IMG/VR virus record: IMGVR_UViG_3300032291_003679
Coordinates: 1 to 64,000 of that record
Direction: 5' to 3' (one strand)
Source of the DNA: a virus
Length of the DNA stretch: 64,000 bases
The stretch's first letter is position 1; each line of letters starts with the position of its first letter. The translations under genes were made by a program, and so were the position numbers. Positions 7,921 through 14,859 of the stretch are shown piece after piece. The notes beneath the pieces were generated by a model that did not search any database, was not told the DNA's origin, and saw only the letters and a program-made list of their open reading frames with translations.

Positions 7921-8271
7921 TTGTCAGACGCAGACAAAAACCCCCAACAAAAATTACCCAAAAATAATGCCCAACCAGATAAATCTAACGATATACCTCC
8001 TAAGTCTTGGTTTGACCTTGCTAGTTGCAAAGGAAAAACGGAACTTATGTTTCCCAAACAACATAAGGACATCACCTATATTGCACAGGCGCGGGCAATC
8101 TGCAAAACCTGTCCAGTCAAAGCAGAGTGTTTAGAGTACGCACTGGAGTTTCCAGCGGCAGATATGCATGGGGTATGGGCAGGGCTGACTAGTAGGCAGT
8201 TAGCGGCAGAACAACGAAGACGCAAGATAAAACCAATACGACCAACGCTCGCACAGATGTGGGGAGACTAA
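7921..8271 (+). CDS. WhiB-family iron-sulfur regulator
   Basis: 116 residues. The four cluster-binding cysteines are present (C36, C61, C64, C70; ASCKG and CKTCPVKAEC), followed by the WhiB beta-turn G-V-W-A-G-L (about 84-89) and a basic C-terminal helix (QRRRKIKP). WhiB proteins hold a 4Fe-4S cluster and bind the main sigma factor. They occur only in actinobacteria and their phages, which is a key clue to the host. The TTG start is chosen because of the AGGAG upstream. Confidence 0.92.
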   Translation: MSDADKNPQQKLPKNNAQPDKSNDIPPKSWFDLASCKGKTELMFPKQHKDITYIAQARAICKTCPVKAECLEYALEFPAADMHGVWAGLTSRQLAAEQRRRKIKPIRPTLAQMWGD

Positions 8272-8357
8272 TGCTTGAAGCAGTTATAACAATCGGACTC
8301 ATCATCGCCGGCCTTGTGCTGGGTGAGAAATACCTCTTTAGAGATAAAGACAAGTAG
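8271..8357 (+). CDS. Membrane micropeptide (28 aa)
   Basis: The ATG overlaps the WhiB stop (TAATG). It encodes one hydrophobic helix (AVITIGLIIAGLVLG) with a charged tail (EKYLFRDKDK). The translation overlap supports it as real; function unknown. Confidence 0.5.
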   Translation: MLEAVITIGLIIAGLVLGEKYLFRDKDK

Positions 8358-8412
8358 CGGCTGGCATAGGGCGACACCATTTAATCCCCGTCCGCCGACA
8401 GGAAACCACTGG

Positions 8413-8484
<72 letters not shown>

Positions 8485-8661
8485 AAATGCCGAGGGAGTA
8501 ACCAAAGGTTCGAACAATGCCACCACCTCGACAGGGGAAATAGTAGCGCATTGGACAAACACTTCAAAGCCCAAAAAAGGTCGAAAAGTTTCCGCGCGCC
8601 TGGGTTTTTCAAAAAATTTTTATTTTTGTAGTTACCAATTGCTGATTGTCAAGAGTTGTTG

Positions 8662-9006
8662 CTACTGAATTCTCAGGTTGCAGGTCTCACAAAATTGCAT
8701 GTCATTTAATTGGGTTATTTTTTTATCGCACTCTCTTTTGCCGCAGGGCTGGAGGATATGTTCTCCCCGGACATACGCCAGGACAGTTTCCTCTACAGTC
8801 GGTATAGAGAATTGTGCGGAGCCGGCGAGGGGGATTCCTTTGTCAGCTCGGATAAATTCCCAGACGGCGTACAGGATGACATCATTTACCGCTAAATCTT
8901 TTTTGCGGGCATAGTCGATTATCTCGTTTTTCTGACGGCCCTTCATCCGGACGTTCAGTATGACGTACTTATCTACAAAGCGCGTCTTTTCTGCGCGCCG
9001 GCCCAT
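8662..9006 (-). CDS. RHH-like protein with C-terminal zinc ribbon
   Basis: 114 residues. The N-terminal YVILNVRMKGRQKNEIIDYARKK...VNDVILYAVWEFI looks like a ribbon-helix-helix domain. The C-terminus has CGKRECDKK and FCETC, a likely zinc-binding pair. The start overlaps the stop of the upstream RHH gene (ATGA). Probable DNA-binding regulator. Confidence 0.6.
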   Translation of the reverse strand: MGRRAEKTRFVDKYVILNVRMKGRQKNEIIDYARKKDLAVNDVILYAVWEFIRADKGIPLAGSAQFSIPTVEETVLAYVRGEHILQPCGKRECDKKITQLNDMQFCETCNLRIQ

Positions 9007-9170
9007 CAGCTGTCGCGTTCGACTAGGGCTTTGATGTAGTCAGTGAGGGTGAGGTCTACCGCCTGAGACTGGGCGATGAGTTTTTCTTTGAACTCTTTAC
9101 TGACGCGCAGGGTAAGAGTTACGACTGGCTGTGTTGGTGTAGAGACTGGTCGGCCGGGATTGCGTTTCAT
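9006..9170 (-). CDS. Ribbon-helix-helix protein (54 aa)
   Basis: Short ORF: VVTLTLRVS strand, then KEFKEKLIAQSQAV and TLTDYIKALVERD helices. First gene of a two-gene unit with the gene at 8662. A perfect inverted repeat lies just upstream (9181-9212) and is a likely autoregulatory operator. Confidence 0.75.
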   Translation of the reverse strand: MKRNPGRPVSTPTQPVVTLTLRVSKEFKEKLIAQSQAVDLTLTDYIKALVERDS

Positions 9171-9180
9171 CCCAGAGAAT

Positions 9181-9212
9181 TTACTGCAATACGAACAATC
9201 TCATTGCAGTAA
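9181..9212. promoter_or_regulatory. Inverted-repeat operator upstream of the RHH pair
   Basis: TTACTGCAAT and ATTGCAGTAA are perfect 10-bp inverted copies separated by 12 bp, 11 bp upstream of the RHH start. Half-site spacing of about two turns suits two RHH dimers or a dimer of dimers. Confidence 0.65.
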
Positions 9213-9349
9213 CTATCATCAATATTGCCGCCACTCTAAAGGCTATGTCAAAAGGGGAGTATGCCAGTTTCCAAATTAAAGTTGTGGAACAAATTAGGGC
9301 AAGTATTTTTAGAAACAACATTTAGGCAACTCCAAATGGGTAATTATTA

Positions 9350-9838
9350 TTAGGCAATCTTTTTTGACGGGGGGTCTGGTACAGCGTACTTGTCGGCCTC
9401 TAGCTCTGCAAGTACCTTTTCGTACATCGAGCAGAAGACGCTTCTGTCTGAGTTGGTGTGGAGGTTGTAGGCAGACTGTCCCAGTGAGTGGATAGTTTTG
9501 GAGAGTGCCTCTGATACCTCTATCGATGGAGGCATACCAGAATTGACCTCCTGGGATAGGGTAATCCATTTACCCCAAGCAACAAGGGCGTCATCGAATG
9601 GGGGTATTTTTGTGAGGGCATCAATGGTGGCCCTTCTGAGTTCCCCTGGTCTGGGCATGAACTCTCTAGTGACGGCCAGGTTGCGGAACGTGCGCTTTGT
9701 GTCCTGTAGGTCTAGGTCATGTAGGAGCTCATACCATGCATTGAGGACGGCTTTGACTTCGTCGTCCTTTGTGGGCATCTCTAGGCGGTAGGTGGCATAG
9801 GCCTGGTCTACTAGCTCGACTAATTCTTCTTTGGTCAT
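9350..9838 (-). CDS. Helicase loader/inhibitor, G39P-like
   Basis: 162 residues. The N-terminal part (QAYATYRLEMPT ... VLNAWYELLHDLDLQDTKRTFRNLA ... EFMPRPGELRR) has the pattern of the SPP1 G39P family: small helical proteins that deliver the hexameric helicase to the origin. Its start overlaps the stop of the replication organiser at 9835. No replicative helicase lies in the window. Confidence 0.65.
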   Translation of the reverse strand: MTKEELVELVDQAYATYRLEMPTKDDEVKAVLNAWYELLHDLDLQDTKRTFRNLAVTREFMPRPGELRRATIDALTKIPPFDDALVAWGKWITLSQEVNSGMPPSIEVSEALSKTIHSLGQSAYNLHTNSDRSVFCSMYEKVLAELEADKYAVPDPPSKKIA

Positions 9839-10209
9839 TCGCTTGCCCAGTTAGATTTAGCTGAAGTGTTACCAGCGTCGTACAGTTCCTGGAACTTCTC
9901 TATTTGTGAAGCGTCTCTAAATATGAGAGAGATGTCGTTGTAGGCGGTCTTCTGTTTGTTCTTGCCCATATGGAAGTCTGAGAGTGCGCAGCCGGCGATG
10001 GCGTCTTTGCATCCCTCAACGCTGTATACAGCTATTGCCCACCGTATGTCTCTCTCGCGCTTGATATCGAGCTGTGCGCGTTTCTTTCCCATAGTGAGCT
10101 TCCAGTATTCGAAGACTTCTAGGACTAATGGGAACGCGACCTTTCTGCCGAGTTCTGTTTTGTTCTTATTGTGGGAGTTAGGCCCACGTCCCCTTTTTTC
10201 AGTACTCAT
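9835..10209 (-). CDS. Replication organiser/initiator-like protein (C-terminal type)
   Basis: 124 residues. The C-terminal pattern DFHMGKNKQKTAYNDISLIFRDASQIEKFQELY matches, by family memory, the end of phage replisome organisers, which bind origin DNA and recruit the loader. The order organiser-loader is the usual one. The upstream DNA has a good promoter, TTGACG-N17-TAGAAT, whose -35 lies inside the 16-mer repeat. Confidence 0.55.
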   Translation of the reverse strand: MSTEKRGRGPNSHNKNKTELGRKVAFPLVLEVFEYWKLTMGKKRAQLDIKRERDIRWAIAVYSVEGCKDAIAGCALSDFHMGKNKQKTAYNDISLIFRDASQIEKFQELYDAGNTSAKSNWASE

Positions 10210-10221
10210 AATTCCCTATTC

Positions 10222-10250
10222 TAATTGAGTCTTCCGCCACCGTCAAACAT
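10222..10250 (-). promoter_or_regulatory. Promoter of the replication pair, built on the 16-mer repeat
   Basis: On the - strand TTGACG is followed by exactly 17 bp and TAGAAT, then AGGGA and the ATG at 10209. The -35 is part of a copy (one mismatch) of TTGACGGTGGTGGAAG at 10231-10246. Confidence 0.6.
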
Positions 10251-10696
10251 TTGGACGATTTGATTTTGAACAGACTTTACCTTAAGTCCGTATTCATACT
10301 TTCGTTAAAGCTTCAGCTCTAGCAGGTTACGTGAATGGAAGTATTTGCGGCTTCGCCGTAGAGGATACTTTGGAGGGGGGTTCGGGGGGAACCTTTACAA
10401 ATGTTTTGCAAAAAGGCAACCCGAAAAACACCTCCCCTCGAAGGTGTCAGAAAAATTCTGTAGGTGTGACACTGGCCTGTGTCTGGAAATTTCCATCTTT
10501 GCTCTATTGAGCTAAGTAGTTTGAGAAGCTATCAGCTTCTTCCACCACCGTCAACCACTACCAAGGAATTTTTTATTTTTCTTTGGTCGCGGCCGGCGAT
10601 GCAGTTACGTTTTCACGAAACTTGCGAGCGCGGAGAATTACAATGTGGTAAGTTAGCGGGGCTTCTTGCGGGTTCCCCTTTCGCCCAAGAGAAGCG

Positions 10697-10759
10697 CGCC
10701 CCCGGGTTGAGATTGTTGTTGGGTTGGTAGGTGGCCTTCAACGACTCCCCGGGGGCACC
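10697..10759. terminator. GC hairpin downstream of the 10768 gene
   Basis: Arms GCCCCCGGGTTGA and TTCAAC...CCCGGGGGC can form a long hairpin just after the - strand gene ends at 10768. There is no T-tract, so termination is only suggested. Confidence 0.4.
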
Positions 10760-10767
10760 TTCGCTTT

Positions 10768-11142
10768 TCACTCGCTGCCCCAGTAATTCTTGTCGCTGCC
10801 GTTCTGCTGCGGGAAGATTTTTCCCTGCCGCTGCGGCTTGGTGATTTTCGCGAGAATTTCTCGGGTCTCGCCATCCAGGCCGCCACCCACAGTTTTTGAA
10901 TAATTTGCTGGGTGTTCCATCCGGTTTCTGGCTTTTTCCTTAATCTCTTCTTCGAGAAGAAATTGCTGCAGCTCCAGCTCGAGTAGGTCCTGTGTATTTT
11001 TTTCAATATTTTTAGGATTGCTAGCTCGACGGTATTTAGCTCGGTCGACTGCGTCGTACCAGGCGTCAATGAAATAATCGGCGAAAATTACAATTGCCGC
11101 CATAGCTGTCAGAATAATTCCGAACGTTGCGAGTTCACTCAT
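10768..11142 (-). CDS. Membrane protein with coiled-coil tail
   Basis: 124 residues. One N-terminal membrane helix (FGIILTAMAAIVIFADYFI), then an acidic coiled-coil stretch (NTQDLLELELQQFLLEEEIKEKA, split by no obvious break) and a polar tail. Last gene of the - strand run 13.5-10.8 kb. Its start overlaps the stop of the 11139 gene. Function unknown. Confidence 0.6.
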   Translation of the reverse strand: MSELATFGIILTAMAAIVIFADYFIDAWYDAVDRAKYRRASNPKNIEKNTQDLLELELQQFLLEEEIKEKARNRMEHPANYSKTVGGGLDGETREILAKITKPQRQGKIFPQQNGSDKNYWGSE

Positions 11143-11315
11143 GATTTTTTGTTCCTTTTTTTGTTTATGTAGCGCTTAAGCATGACTCTTCTGTAGTTGA
11201 ACCCAATTTGTAGTTCATCAAAAATTTCTTCAATTCTTCCGTCGTTAACGCGCGGCCGCAGCCAGAAGAAAAACCAGAGAACTAATCCCATGTATAGAAA
11301 AAAGAAAAATTTCAT
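11139..11315 (-). CDS. Small membrane protein (58 aa)
   Basis: MKFFFFLYMGLVLWFFFW forms a membrane anchor; the rest is basic (RRVMLKRYINKKRNKKS). Overlaps at both ends (ATGA at 11139-11142; start inside the end of the next gene) support translation. Confidence 0.55.
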   Translation of the reverse strand: MKFFFFLYMGLVLWFFFWLRPRVNDGRIEEIFDELQIGFNYRRVMLKRYINKKRNKKS

Positions 11316-11470
11316 TCGCCGGCCTCGAGCTCATCCAGGTAAGCATCGCGCATCCCATCCATATGGTCCTGATAAAGAGAATTTATTTCAGCTTCGCGCA
11401 GCAGGTGGTCTTCCCGCTGCCCGTCGAGAAAATTTAAATATTCTGGGTCAGATGTCAGTGGAGAGCTCAT
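11312..11470 (-). CDS. Small acidic protein (52 aa)
   Basis: A short helical, acidic protein (REDHLLREAEINSLYQDHM). The stop overlaps the start at 11315 and the start overlaps the stop of the 11467 gene, as in a tightly packed operon. No family recognised. Confidence 0.55.
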   Translation of the reverse strand: MSSPLTSDPEYLNFLDGQREDHLLREAEINSLYQDHMDGMRDAYLDELEAGE

Positions 11471-11739
11471 CGACCCTCCGCTAGGAATTCTTCGTGTTTT
11501 TGTGAAATTCCTAGGTACGTCTCGACAACTCGCATAAAAGCAGAAAGCAGCAGGACACGTGCTGGCATTGCCATCTCTTCCATGTCTTCAAACAATTTTC
11601 CCATCTCGACGAGTTTTAAACGAATAACGTCCAAGCATCCTGCCCGTTCTTCTGGCGGCTGCAGTTCTCCAGTTTTTTCGTCAAATAGAACAGCTTCGAG
11701 CAGCTGAACTTCAAGTTCCTGAGTTCTCAAATCTTCCAT
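11467..11739 (-). CDS. Hypothetical helical protein
   Basis: 90 residues, acidic and mostly helical (EVQLLEAVLFDEKTGE, VIRLKLVEMGKLFEDMEEM). Middle gene of a run with four-base overlaps. No recognised domain. Confidence 0.55.
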   Translation of the reverse strand: MEDLRTQELEVQLLEAVLFDEKTGELQPPEERAGCLDVIRLKLVEMGKLFEDMEEMAMPARVLLLSAFMRVVETYLGISQKHEEFLAEGR

Positions 11740-11770
11740 TTCTAGTATCCTTATCTTTTTAAAAACTTAC

Positions 11771-11977
11771 CTACACCACGTCGCGGCGGCGAGAGAATTT
11801 TTTCTTTTTTTTGATTTTGTAGCCGGCGATATGCAGCTCATCAATAATGTGCTGGGGGATTCCCGCCCAGATAACTACACCTTTATGGATAAGTGCACGC
11901 GCAATTGCTGCTTGCTTCGGTCCCATATCCTCGATGTGCTGCATGTTAATGACGTTTGAATGTTGGTCTTCCACCAC
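11771..11977 (-). CDS. Small basic protein
   Basis: 68 residues if it starts at the GTG at 11977; an ATG at 11944 gives 57. The GTG is preferred because AAGGAAAGG lies just upstream. The start region is itself a copy of the 16-mer repeat. The C-terminus is strongly basic (KIKKKKKFSRRR). The visible body (IARALIHKGVVIWAGIPQHIIDELHIAGY) has no known family. Confidence 0.5.
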   Translation of the reverse strand: MVEDQHSNVINMQHIEDMGPKQAAIARALIHKGVVIWAGIPQHIIDELHIAGYKIKKKKKFSRRRDVV

Positions 11978-11991
11978 CGTCAATCCTTTCC

Positions 11992-12675
11992 TTAGTTCTT
12001 GGTTAAATCTAGCAGAAACCAACCCCGTTCCCACATCATCCCGATGGCTGAATAACCGATGATGTCGGTGTAGGTATCCGTTAGAGACTCATTGGCTGCT
12101 TGACCGCTGCGCATTAGGTGAAGATTTTTCAATCTTGCGATTTTGTCATGAGTCCTGACAACCAGGCCTCGGCGACCAAAGCGTGCAATATTGTGGTGAC
12201 CGTAATCTGATTGCTTTCGAATTAAAGTTTCTGTTATTTCTTCGCGCAGCATCCAGCTATCGAAGACTCCGGTAGGAGAAGCAGAATTATTTAAAATTTC
12301 TGGATGGCCACTGGGCCCGCCGCGGGAGGGAAATAAATTTCCGTTTTTTATCCCCGCAGCCGCTGCGCTAGAACCAAGAATTCTCCATTCTTCAACCCAG
12401 TACATCTCGTCTGCCTGAAACCAATCCATTGTTTGGACCATCCCCTCAAAATGATTATCAATAATCGATAAACCTTCGAGAATTAAATTCAAAAAACTGT
12501 CAAACTCGTCTGGGCCGGCAGCGCTAATAATTCGTTTTTTTGAATTTTCTGCAACGTTCTGAAGATGCTCCAGGGGTTGGTCTATTCGGTTAAAAATCTC
12601 AGAAACACATATGGCCGCAGCTTCTTGCCAGCTCCTTGGTTGCTCTGGTTCCATCTCTTCCACCACCGTCAACAT
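11992..12675 (-). CDS. Nucleotide-modification-associated domain protein (DUF1599-like)
   Basis: 227 residues. The C-terminal 85 residues carry the pattern RKQSDYGHHNIARFG ... R-x-x-D-KIARLKNL ... DTYTDIIGYSAIG, characteristic of the Nmad1/DUF1599 family found near phage base-modification genes. The N-terminal 130 residues are unknown. The annotated ATG lies in a 16-mer repeat; a second ATG ten codons in (after GGAAGAG) could be the true start. No base-modifying enzyme is obvious nearby. Confidence 0.65.
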   Translation of the reverse strand: MLTVVEEMEPEQPRSWQEAAAICVSEIFNRIDQPLEHLQNVAENSKKRIISAAGPDEFDSFLNLILEGLSIIDNHFEGMVQTMDWFQADEMYWVEEWRILGSSAAAAGIKNGNLFPSRGGPSGHPEILNNSASPTGVFDSWMLREEITETLIRKQSDYGHHNIARFGRRGLVVRTHDKIARLKNLHLMRSGQAANESLTDTYTDIIGYSAIGMMWERGWFLLDLTKN

Positions 12676-12678
12676 TAT

Positions 12679-13143
12679 TTACTGCTCCCCTGTTAATAGT
12701 TCATCCCAGCTTTCGGGGGGATTGTTCTTCATCTCAAGTCTAACCATCTCGGCAAGACTCTCCAATTCGCCGACCCATAAAATGTCGCTAGCTCCTGGGA
12801 GCCCCGTTTTTTCCTGTACAGAATCAACGTTTTCTAGGCGCTCAGCAATGAAGTCTCGCGAGAAAGCTGCGATTATTGATTTTTCATTTCCGCCGCGCAT
12901 GAGTACTGGGCCGTTTTCTCCATTAAGAGATTCTGCTGGGACATGGATGCCCGTTACGACCAGTTGGTTATCGTCGGTAAAAATGAAAATTACGTTGTTA
13001 TTTTCCTGGTCTACCAGGGATAACTGGTTGGCTACTTCATGAGCGATGTCTATATCCGCTCCAGAATTTGTGAGCATTTTGACAAGTTTTTCTTTTTCAA
13101 ACGGGCTTGAATCTTCTGAAGACTCCCAGTATTCTCTTTTCAT
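12679..13143 (-). CDS. Hypothetical protein
   Basis: 154 residues, acidic, with strands NNNVIFIFTDDNQLVVTGIHVP then a helical C-terminus. The ATG overlaps the end of the 13140 gene. No family recognised. Confidence 0.55.
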   Translation of the reverse strand: MKREYWESSEDSSPFEKEKLVKMLTNSGADIDIAHEVANQLSLVDQENNNVIFIFTDDNQLVVTGIHVPAESLNGENGPVLMRGGNEKSIIAAFSRDFIAERLENVDSVQEKTGLPGASDILWVGELESLAEMVRLEMKNNPPESWDELLTGEQ

Positions 13144-13352
13144 TTTTCCTCTTTTTTTGTAGGTTCCGCGGCCGGCGCGGCCAGGGAAGATTCTTTGTTT
13201 TTTCTAATCTCGAGGCCACAGAGCTCACATTTTCCAGTAAAGAAAGATATTGAACCGCACTCGATGCATTCGTAGGCTGGCAACTTTTTAGTCCTCCCCG
13301 TATTCACATCTTTGGCCATCACAGCTCCCGTATTGTCTGCAGAAAATTGCAT
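13140..13352 (-). CDS. Small zinc-ribbon protein
   Basis: 70 residues; YECIECGSISFFTGKCELCGL is a two-knuckle zinc ribbon. The tail is charged (EPTKKEEK). Likely a nucleic-acid- or protein-binding adaptor. Confidence 0.6.
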   Translation of the reverse strand: MQFSADNTGAVMAKDVNTGRTKKLPAYECIECGSISFFTGKCELCGLEIRKNKESSLAAPAAEPTKKEEK

Positions 13353-13355
13353 AAT

Positions 13356-13559
13356 TTAGACAATCGGGGTCACGTGCATCTGGGGTGTCTGGGGCGTCAC
13401 GTTCGGCTCGGCGACGTCCACGTGATTTGCCCACTTTGTAGGCGACAACATGGCTGAGTAATCCCATGCACGCAGCTTATCCACCACCGCACGTTTTGTC
13501 AACTGCTTTTTAAATCTTCTTCGTAAATAAAAAATGTGATTTCTGCCAGCACCGAACAT
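13356..13559 (-). CDS. Hypothetical small protein
   Basis: 67 residues, basic N-terminus (YLRRRFKKQLTKRAVVDKL) and a Pro/Thr-rich tail. First gene of the - strand run; its start is 14 bp from the divergent gene at 13574, so the promoters must overlap the two coding regions. Confidence 0.45.
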   Translation of the reverse strand: MFGAGRNHIFYLRRRFKKQLTKRAVVDKLRAWDYSAMLSPTKWANHVDVAEPNVTPQTPQMHVTPIV

Positions 13560-13573
13560 ACGTTCGTACTAAT

Positions 13574-13957
13574 GTGTCATCCATGGACAACACCACAAAA
13601 TTCAATTTGTACACTGAAGCTCTCGAGCAGTACATTTCAAAAAACGGAAATTCTAAAATTCCGGCAGCGCATATTGAAATTCTGAATGAAAAAGAAATTT
13701 CTCTTGGAGCTTGGGCCGGATATATTCGTCAAAGATTTCGTAAAAATCAACTTCCCGCAGCACGGGTAACCAGGCTTGAACAAATAAACGGCTGGAATTG
13801 GGGTCCTTTCCAACCAGGGCCGGCGACGGATTCTGTAAGAAACGAATCAATTCGTGAACTTCGTGGGCAAGGCAAATCTCTTCGGGAAATCGCCGATGAG
13901 TTTGATTTGTCTCGGCAGCGGGTTCATCAAATAATTAGAAAACTAAAAATCTCGTAA
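13574..13957 (+). CDS. Helicase-associated domain plus sigma-like HTH protein
   Basis: 127 residues. Residues about 10-75 (YISKNGNSKIPAAHI ... ISLGAWAGYIRQRFRKNQLP ... LEQINGWNW) match the helicase-associated (HA) domain pattern. The C-terminus (SIRELRGQGKSLREIADEF-DLSRQRVHQIIRKLKIS) is a helix-turn-helix like sigma region 4.2. It could be a transcription factor for the conserved promoter family of the 14-46 kb region. An in-frame ATG at 13583 is an alternative start. Confidence 0.65.
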   Translation: MSSMDNTTKFNLYTEALEQYISKNGNSKIPAAHIEILNEKEISLGAWAGYIRQRFRKNQLPAARVTRLEQINGWNWGPFQPGPATDSVRNESIRELRGQGKSLREIADEFDLSRQRVHQIIRKLKIS

Positions 13958-14006
13958 GACCGAAGGGTCTTCCACCACCGTCAATTGGTTAGCACGAGGA
14001 GAAGTA

Positions 14007-14330
14007 ATGGTTTCTGAAAACTGGAAACACACCCATAAATCTGGCAGCAGCTTTCCGCGTGCTTTCCGAGATTCTCAAAATTTCCCCACGGTTTCGCGCG
14101 GGGCTCCAACCCGAAAGAAAGACCGACAGGGCAGAAATGCATTTCTCGGATTTCTCATGCTGGTCACTCTGTACTCGGTCTTGCTGTGGCTCGCCGTGCG
14201 TGTTGCTGAATCGGCAGGAGTCGTGTCGTGGAGCGTGGGCGTGTGGGATTCACTGAAACTCGCAACGCTGTATGTCCTGTGGCAGTCGCTCTCGCTTGTG
14301 TCGTGGGGCAGTGTCAAGAGGAAGCAGTAG
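14007..14330 (+). CDS. Two-helix membrane protein
   Basis: 107 residues with a polar basic N-terminus and two membrane segments (FLGFLMLVTLYSVLLWLAV and LATLYVLWQSLSLVSW). A strong RBS (GAGGAGA) precedes the ATG. Its 5' part overlaps a CGGGGCTCC-type fragment of the palindromic element. Function unknown. Confidence 0.55.
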   Translation: MVSENWKHTHKSGSSFPRAFRDSQNFPTVSRGAPTRKKDRQGRNAFLGFLMLVTLYSVLLWLAVRVAESAGVVSWSVGVWDSLKLATLYVLWQSLSLVSWGSVKRKQ

Positions 14331-14331
14331 G

Positions 14332-14424
14332 ACTTACCTACACCTACTAGGTGCATGCATTGCTCATGCAAAGAGCATGCCGTGAGCATGCCTGCGAGAA
14401 CGAGCAGAACAAGTGTAGGTAAGT
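14332..14424. terminator. Inverted pair of 13-mers between convergent genes
   Basis: A reverse copy (ACTTACCTACACC, 14332) and a forward copy (AGTGTAGGTAAGT, 14412) face each other between convergent genes. Between them are GCATGC-rich palindromic bits (AGCATGCC/GAGCATGCC). The pair can fold as a long-loop hairpin. Confidence 0.45.
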
Positions 14425-14427
14425 GGG

Positions 14428-14661
14428 TCACGACTGGTACTGCGCTTGCTGTGTGTCCAGTGAGTCAATGAGGTTTGCGAGAATCGGCAGAACACTCATG
14501 CCCTCGTTGCCTATGAGAGTAGAGAAGTCTCTCTCTGCCATTCGCACCGTGTACTCCTGTGCAATGTCACGCTTCATGCCTTCGTAGTAGTGACAGAGCC
14601 GTGTGAGTGTGTCGTACAACTCGTCCAGCAGTTCTTCTGTTCGTTCGCTTGTTTCTTTCAT
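14428..14661 (-). CDS. Hypothetical helical protein
   Basis: 77 residues from the ATG at 14661, which follows AGAAAGACACACG. Helical and acidic (TEELLDELYDTLTRLCHYYEG). No family recognised. Confidence 0.5.
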   Translation of the reverse strand: MKETSERTEELLDELYDTLTRLCHYYEGMKRDIAQEYTVRMAERDFSTLIGNEGMSVLPILANLIDSLDTQQAQYQS

Positions 14662-14688
14662 CGTGTGTCTTTCTAGTAACGATTCCAA

Positions 14689-14859
14689 GTTATCTAACTT
14701 TCCCCCTTCCCACTACCCCTCACGGAGAACCAAAGGAGTAAAGATTCTCAACGCTCGGGGCAGTGGTGGTACAGGTGTAGGTAACTCCTGTACCAACGCC
14801 TTTGGAGTGGCAGTGAGTGTCCAAGCCCACTGCCACCCCTTAGGGCGACTTACCTACAC
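14689..14859. terminator. Hairpins downstream of the VWA gene
   Basis: GTGGCAGTG and CACTGCCAC (about 14809-14838) form a strong hairpin just after the - strand stop at 14860. A forward 13-mer at 14773 sits inside a smaller hairpin (ACAGG...CCTGT), and a reverse copy overlaps 14848-14860. Confidence 0.5.

Larger units (their letters stand above)
10210..10767. other. 558-bp non-coding region between replication genes and the 11-13 kb gene run
   Basis: No credible ORF is seen. It holds two copies of the 16-mer (10231-10246 and 10539-10554; the second gives TTGACG-N17-TAGCTT on the - strand and a small hairpin GAAGCT/AGCTTC). A GC-rich hairpin with arms GCCCCCGGG and CCCGGGGGC lies at about 10697-10759, near a fragment of the palindromic element (GCGGGGCTTC at 10657). 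It could hold an origin or a small RNA next to the replication genes; nothing here proves either. Confidence 0.5.

Noticed and set aside
10479-10730. 83-aa + strand ORF in the replication-side spacer
   Set aside because: It overlaps the 16-mer and GC hairpin, has no RBS and no protein-like pattern.
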